From Actinokineospora sp. NBRC 105648 (lineage in GTDB: Bacteria > Actinomycetota > Actinomycetes > Mycobacteriales > Pseudonocardiaceae), in contig NZ_BSTR01000024.1 in assembly GCF_030269645.1 (NCBI RefSeq), positions 1 to 64,000 of the forward strand: a stretch of DNA of 64,000 bases, given 5' to 3'. Position 1 is the first letter of the stretch, and each line of letters starts with the position of its first letter. The notes beneath the pieces were generated by a model. The model was not told the origin of the DNA. It saw only the letters and a list, made by a program, of their open reading frames with translations, and made no database searches. The position numbers were made by a program, and so were the translations under genes. Shown piece after piece: positions 60,492-64,000 of this stretch.

Positions 60492-60505
60492 GTGTATTGA
60501 TACAC
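60492..60505. promoter_or_regulatory. Crp-type palindrome and leaderless promoter region
   Basis: GTGTAT-TG-ATACAC has perfect 6-bp arms. On the minus strand the sequence TACACT lies six bases before the ATG of the Crp-like gene, which fits a -10 element for a leaderless transcript. Binding by the Crp-like protein would then block its own promoter. The site could also serve the divergent TauE gene. Confidence 0.55.
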
Positions 60506-60622
60506 CTTCAATGGGTGCAAGCCACCGATCGGGGGTGGTGGAGCGACGTGCGCCACCAATGCCCGGTGGGGTGCCCACGTCCGGGTTAGGGTCGACGGCG
60601 TGCGGATCACAGGGCGTCGGCG

Positions 60623-61378
60623 ATGACCGGCTGGGAGGCCGTCGGGGTGCTGCTGGCCGGGGTGTTCGCGGGCGGTATCAACACCGTCGTCGGGTCCGGC
60701 ACCCTGATCACCTTCCCGGTGCTGCTGGCGGTGGGGTACCCGCCGGTGGTGGCCAACGTGTCCAACACCCTGGGGCTGGTGCCCGGCTCGGTCGCGGGCG
60801 CCATCGGCTACCGCCGCGAGCTCACCGGTCAGCTGGGTCGGATCCTGCGCCTGGGTGTCGCCTCCCTGCTGGGCGGTGTGGTCGGCGCCGTGCTGCTGCT
60901 CGTGCTGCCGCCGGGGGCGTTCGAGGCCATCGTGCCGGTGCTGATCGTGGTGGCGCTGGTGCTGGTGATCGTGCAGCCGTGGCTCGCGCGCAAGCTCGCC
61001 GAGCGCGAGTCCGAACGCCCGGCCCACGGCGGTGTCGCCCTCTTCGCGGGGGTCTTCGCCACCGGTGTCTACGGCGGCTACTTCGGCGCGGCGCAAGGGG
61101 TGGTGCTCTTGGCGCTGATGGGCATCCTGATGGACGACAACCTGCAGCGCATCAACGGCATCAAGAACGTGCTGGCAGCGCTGGTGAACCTGGTCTCCGG
61201 CGTGATCTTCATCTTCGTCGCCGACGTGGCCTGGCCCGCGGTCGCGCTGATCGCCGCGGGCGCGACGGTCGGCGGCGTCGTCGGCGCCAAGATCGGCCGC
61301 AAGCTCTCGCCCGCGGTCCTGCGCGGGGTGATCGTCGTGGTCGGCACCGCCGCCATCATCCAGCTGCTCACCCGCTGA
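60623..61378 (+). CDS. TauE/SafE-family membrane transporter
   Basis: A 251-residue protein with about eight membrane helices and the family's two half-repeats: GVFAGGINTVVGSGTLITFP near the N-terminus and GVFATGVYGGYFGAAQGV in the middle. Members export or import sulfite, sulfoacetate and related anions; the substrate here is unknown. Divergent from the Crp-like gene across 138 bp and closed by a GC hairpin. Confidence 0.88.
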   Translation: MTGWEAVGVLLAGVFAGGINTVVGSGTLITFPVLLAVGYPPVVANVSNTLGLVPGSVAGAIGYRRELTGQLGRILRLGVASLLGGVVGAVLLLVLPPGAFEAIVPVLIVVALVLVIVQPWLARKLAERESERPAHGGVALFAGVFATGVYGGYFGAAQGVVLLALMGILMDDNLQRINGIKNVLAALVNLVSGVIFIFVADVAWPAVALIAAGATVGGVVGAKIGRKLSPAVLRGVIVVVGTAAIIQLLTR

Positions 61379-61383
61379 ACCCG

Positions 61384-61411
61384 GTGCGGCCCGCCCCGGG
61401 GCGGGCCGCAC
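61384..61411. terminator. Bidirectional hairpin between tauE and hisC
   Basis: A 28-bp uninterrupted palindrome (GTGCGGCCCGCCCC with its complement). It fills the 55-bp convergent gap. Confidence 0.82.
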
Positions 61412-61433
61412 GACCGGGTCCAACGCGGAAGGT

Positions 61434-62501
61434 CTACCGCGGGAAAGCCAGTGCCGCGGCCAAGAACGTGTCGTTCTCCTCCGCGGTCCCGATCGTCACG
61501 CGGGCGCCGTCGCCGACGAACGCGCGCACCACGACCTTGTGCGCCAGGCAGTGCTCGTTGAACTCCGCCGTGCGCGCGCCCAGCGGCAGCCACACGAAGT
61601 TCGCCTGCGTCTCGGGCACCTCGTACCCGGCGTCGACCAGCGCCGACCGCACCCGGCCGCGCTCGGCCACGATCTCGCGGCAGCGGGCGAACAGCTCGTC
61701 CTCGGCCTCCAGCGAGGCCAGCGCCGCCACCTGGGCCAGGGCGTTGACCCCGAACGGCACGAAGACCTTGCGGACCACCGCGGTCACCGCCTCCGGGGCC
61801 ACCAGGTAGCCCACGCGCAGGCCCGCCAGGCCGTACGCCTTGGAGAAGGTGCGCAGGACGGCGACGTTGTCGCGGCCGCGCGCCCACTGCTCCTTGGCCA
61901 CCTCGACGCCGTCGGGGACCTCCGGGTCGGAGACGAACTCGCGGTAGGCCTCGTCGATCACGACCAGCACGTCGGCCGGGACGGCGTCGATGAAGCGCTC
62001 CAGCTCCTCGCGGCGCAGCGCGGTGCCGGTCGGGTTGTTCGGCGTGCAGACGAACACCAGCCGGGTCGCCGGGGTGATCGCGGCGATCATCGCGTCGACG
62101 TCGAGGGCGTGCCCCCCGGTCAGCGGGACCCGCACCTGCGCCGCCCCGACGACCTGCGTCACGACCGGGTAGGCCTCGAACGAGCGCCACGGGAAGAGCA
62201 CCTCGTCGGCCTCGGTGCAGGTGGCCTGGATGAGCTGCTGGCACAGGGTCACCGAGCCGCAGCCGACCGAGACGTTGTCCTCGGCCACCCCGAGCTTGCG
62301 CGCCAGCGCCGCCACCAGCTCACCCGCCGCGCTGTCCGGGTAGCGGTTGATCCGGCTCGCCGCCTCGGCGACCGCCTTCACCACGCTGGGCAGCGGGCCG
62401 AGCGAGACCTCGTTGCTGGCCAGCTTGATCGCCCCGGGCACGCTCTTGCCGGGGACGTAGCCGGGCAACGCGTCCAGGTCGGCGCGGGTACGCACGGTCA
62501 T
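61434..62501 (-). CDS. Histidinol-phosphate / aromatic aminotransferase
   Basis: A 355-residue class I/II PLP aminotransferase of the HisC branch. N-terminus PGYVPGKSVPGAIKLASNE, VFVCTPNNPTGT, VVIDEAYREF and the PLP lysine in TFSKAYGLAGLRVGY. It is most like the second HisC of actinobacteria (HisC2/Pat, Rv3772), which makes or breaks phenylalanine and related aromatic acids. No other his gene is nearby, which favours the Pat role. ATG 62501; a 7-bp-arm palindrome lies 46 bp upstream. Confidence 0.9.
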   Translation of the reverse strand: MTVRTRADLDALPGYVPGKSVPGAIKLASNEVSLGPLPSVVKAVAEAASRINRYPDSAAGELVAALARKLGVAEDNVSVGCGSVTLCQQLIQATCTEADEVLFPWRSFEAYPVVTQVVGAAQVRVPLTGGHALDVDAMIAAITPATRLVFVCTPNNPTGTALRREELERFIDAVPADVLVVIDEAYREFVSDPEVPDGVEVAKEQWARGRDNVAVLRTFSKAYGLAGLRVGYLVAPEAVTAVVRKVFVPFGVNALAQVAALASLEAEDELFARCREIVAERGRVRSALVDAGYEVPETQANFVWLPLGARTAEFNEHCLAHKVVVRAFVGDGARVTIGTAEENDTFLAAALAFPR

Positions 62502-62546
62502 CGGGGCTCCTCATCGCTCTCGGTCGGGCTCCATGATGCTACCGAG

Positions 62547-62562
62547 CGGACACCAGTGTCCG
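62547..62562. promoter_or_regulatory. Operator-like palindrome in the hisC/hydrolase divergent gap
   Basis: CGGACAC-CA-GTGTCCG, perfect 7-bp arms, in the 160-bp gap between divergent starts. Size suits a TetR or GntR dimer; the regulator is unknown. Confidence 0.45.
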
Positions 62563-62661
62563 GTCTCCGTGCCATGATCGCTGAAAATGGCCTTCTTCCT
62601 GCGGATGGGTGAGCGGGTGATCACGTTGACTGCTATTAACCCGGCCATGGTTGGGTATGTC

Positions 62662-63336
62662 ATGGCCCAGACACGCACTGAGGACTTCCGGCTCGATGAC
62701 GGCCGGGCGCTGCGCCTCAGCTACGCCGAGCCAGACGGGGTGACCCGGGGCGGGCTCGTCGTCCTGCACGAGGCGCGCGGCATCACCGACGCGGTGACCG
62801 GCATCGTCACCGGCCTCGCGGCGGAGGGCTGGCTGGTCGTCGTCCCGCACCTCTACCCCGGTGCGGAGGGCTCGGCCGAGGTCGGCCACGCCGAGGCCGC
62901 CGACAAGGTCAGCGAGCTCTCCGGCGACTCGGCGCTGGCCGCCACCGACATCGCCTTCGCCTGGCTGGCCCGGCACGGCCTGACCGCCGACCGGATCGGC
63001 GTCATCGGCTTCGAGCTCGGCGGCGCGGTCGCCCTGGTGGTCGCGGCGGGCCGGGACATCGGCGCGGCGGTCACCGTCTCCGGCGGCGGCATCCTGGAGC
63101 CGCTGTCACACGGCCTGCCCGCCCTCGTCGAGGTCGCGGGCGAACTGCGCGTCCCGTGGCTGGGCCTCTACCGCGACGACAGCGGCGACGGCATCAGCCC
63201 GGAGCAGGTCGAGAAACTGCGCGAGGCCGCGAGCACGGCCAAGATCGCCACCGACGTCGTGCGCTACCACTTCGACACCGGCGCCTCCGAGGCCTGGCAG
63301 CGCGCCCTCAACTGGTTCGACGCCCACCTGCGGTGA
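62662..63336 (+). CDS. Dienelactone-hydrolase-like protein with altered active site
   Basis: A 224-residue alpha/beta-hydrolase of the dienelactone hydrolase family. The fold is clear from GLVVLHEARGITDAVTGI, VVVPHLYPG and the nucleophile-elbow region VIGFELGGAVALVVA. In active members the elbow is GFCxGG; here the Cys is Glu118 (codon at 63013), and the usual C-terminal GAGHAF His motif is not seen (YHFDTGASEAW). It may be non-catalytic or catalyse something else. ATG 62662 is chosen because upstream in-frame residues (62587-62661) are unlike the family. It overlaps the next gene by 4 bp (GTGA). Confidence 0.8.
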   Translation: MAQTRTEDFRLDDGRALRLSYAEPDGVTRGGLVVLHEARGITDAVTGIVTGLAAEGWLVVVPHLYPGAEGSAEVGHAEAADKVSELSGDSALAATDIAFAWLARHGLTADRIGVIGFELGGAVALVVAAGRDIGAAVTVSGGGILEPLSHGLPALVEVAGELRVPWLGLYRDDSGDGISPEQVEKLREAASTAKIATDVVRYHFDTGASEAWQRALNWFDAHLR

Positions 63337-64000
63337 ACGTCACCGCACTCTCCCGACTCGAGTTCGACCTGGTGTGGGAGTCGCTCGGCCTGGCGGAACG
63401 TCCCTACCCCCTCGACATCCCCTCGTTCGGCGAAACCCTCGACGAACGCTCGACGCTGCGCAAAGAGGTCATCGAGGGCCTGGTCGCCCGAGGACTGCAC
63501 AACGGAACCGACCTGGACCGCAGGTTGGAAGACCAGCTACTCCTGTTGGCCCGCAACGAGTTCAGCGTCGACGCCCTCCTCCAGATCGGCAGAGGGGCGC
63601 GAATCCTAGGTGCGGGCAGGGGAAGCGCGGTGGTGCTGGCGGTGCAGACCGGCGAACGGATCCGCATCGGCCCGCCCGCCGCCGGGGGAGTGGTCGCCGA
63701 GATCGCGGGCATGCTCCCGGACGCCGAAGCGGGCCCGGGAACAGCGGTGACCCTGCCGAAGTCGGTGTTCCACAACGCCATCGACGCCTACGTCGAGTCT
63801 GGTTTCGCGGGCCTGGAAACAATCCTGAACCAGGGTGGCGTGAGCGGCCGGGACATGCGAACCATCGCCACCCTCGTGGAGAACTCCCGCCACGGCGGCG
63901 GCCAAGTGGCGGCCAACTGCGTGGACAGACTCGGCAGACGAACCCGCACAGACGTGGTCAACTGGTTCGACACGACCGCGGGCCGCTACCTGGCCCTACC
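63333..64000 (+). CDS. EspG-family ESX secretion-associated protein (partial)
   Basis: At least 222 codons, running off the window end without a stop. The N-terminus (LSRLEFDLVWESLGLAERPYP, in part) and DERSTLRKEVIEGLVARGL match the EspG family of cytosolic chaperones for type VII substrates; the middle has GSAVVLAVQTGERIRIGP and the later part SVFHNAIDAYVESG. GTG 63333 overlaps the hydrolase stop (GTGA), an unexpected coupling. It may relate functionally to the type VII-like cassette at 30-33.7 kb, but no PE/PPE or WXG gene is adjacent within the window. Confidence 0.82.
   Translation, partial: MNVTALSRLEFDLVWESLGLAERPYPLDIPSFGETLDERSTLRKEVIEGLVARGLHNGTDLDRRLEDQLLLLARNEFSVDALLQIGRGARILGAGRGSAVVLAVQTGERIRIGPPAAGGVVAEIAGMLPDAEAGPGTAVTLPKSVFHNAIDAYVESGFAGLETILNQGGVSGRDMRTIATLVENSRHGGGQVAANCVDRLGRRTRTDVVNWFDTTAGRYLAL

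Noticed and set aside
59028-60505. CBASS-like or toxin-antitoxin defence system
   Set aside because: The nucleotidyltransferase-like protein is too small for a CD-NTase and no effector, HEPN partner or nuclease accompanies it; an MNT-like fold in a signalling operon is the more cautious reading.

Overview
The window is high-GC DNA with many GTG starts and 4-bp stop/start overlaps, typical of an actinomycete. The gene set points to a member of the Pseudonocardiales with an arabinogalactan-type (mycobacteria-like) wall: UDP-galactopyranose mutase, two GlfT2-like and one GlfT1-like galactofuranosyltransferase, a decaprenyl-phosphoribose synthase, DprE1/DprE2, a galactan ABC exporter and the proteasome activator Bpa. 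Genus cannot be fixed from the sequence alone. Mycobacterium tuberculosis gene names below are used from memory for orientation.

Layout. 1-3.3 kb: end of a probable transposase, serS, a repeat-filled gap, and an LhgO-type oxidase. 3.4-9.1 kb: a GT-C glycosyltransferase, then a sugar-nucleotide cassette (DegT aminotransferase, Gfo/Idh dehydrogenase, LpxA-like acyltransferase, convergent WecB-like epimerase) that resembles the route to 3-amino-3-deoxy-GlcNAc nucleotides. 9.2-14.8 kb: GT2, flippase-like protein, large membrane protein, PpgS-like GT2 and its small DUF2304 partner. 15-19 kb: two tandem GlfT2-like enzymes. 19-23.5 kb: cold shock protein, PlsC, HAD phosphatase, luciferase-like oxidoreductase. 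23.7-26.4 kb: glf, PAP2 phosphatase, ubiA. 26.4-33.7 kb: a papain-like protein, a large SARP/NB-ARC/TPR regulator and a four-gene type VII secretion-like cassette (YbaB-like, WXG-like, two small proteins). 33.7-36.4 kb: dprE2-dprE1 and a divergent GtrA protein. 37.4-40 kb: glfT1-wzt-wzm. 40.1-43.5 kb: a divergent nonulosonic (sialic-like) acid operon (NeuA-phosphatase fusion, NeuB, GT29-like sialyltransferase, coiled-coil protein). 43.5-46.8 kb: bpa, a class-V aminotransferase-like protein and a quinone oxidoreductase, matching the M. tuberculosis Rv3777-Rv3783 neighbourhood into which the nonulosonic operon appears inserted. 46.9-50.3 kb: two paralogous secreted M28 peptidases. 50.4-64 kb: a GT-C-like membrane protein, a lower-GC XRE regulator, tRNA-Ser, MarR, secreted 5'-nucleotidase, zinc metallopeptidase, GntR, a Crp/membrane/nucleotidyltransferase operon, TauE, HisC/Pat, a dienelactone-hydrolase-like protein and the start of an EspG-like gene.

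The most unusual DNA-level feature is a family of five ~140-bp palindromic elements (1649, 1872, 21110, 45600, 58764). All lie in convergent intergenic gaps, two with a neighbouring ~28-bp tandem array, and their stem arms show compensatory changes between copies. The most unusual gene-level features are the LpxA-like cassette in a Gram-positive organism, the nonulosonic acid/GT29 operon beside the galactan exporter, and DprE1 carrying Thr at the position of the benzothiazinone-target cysteine.
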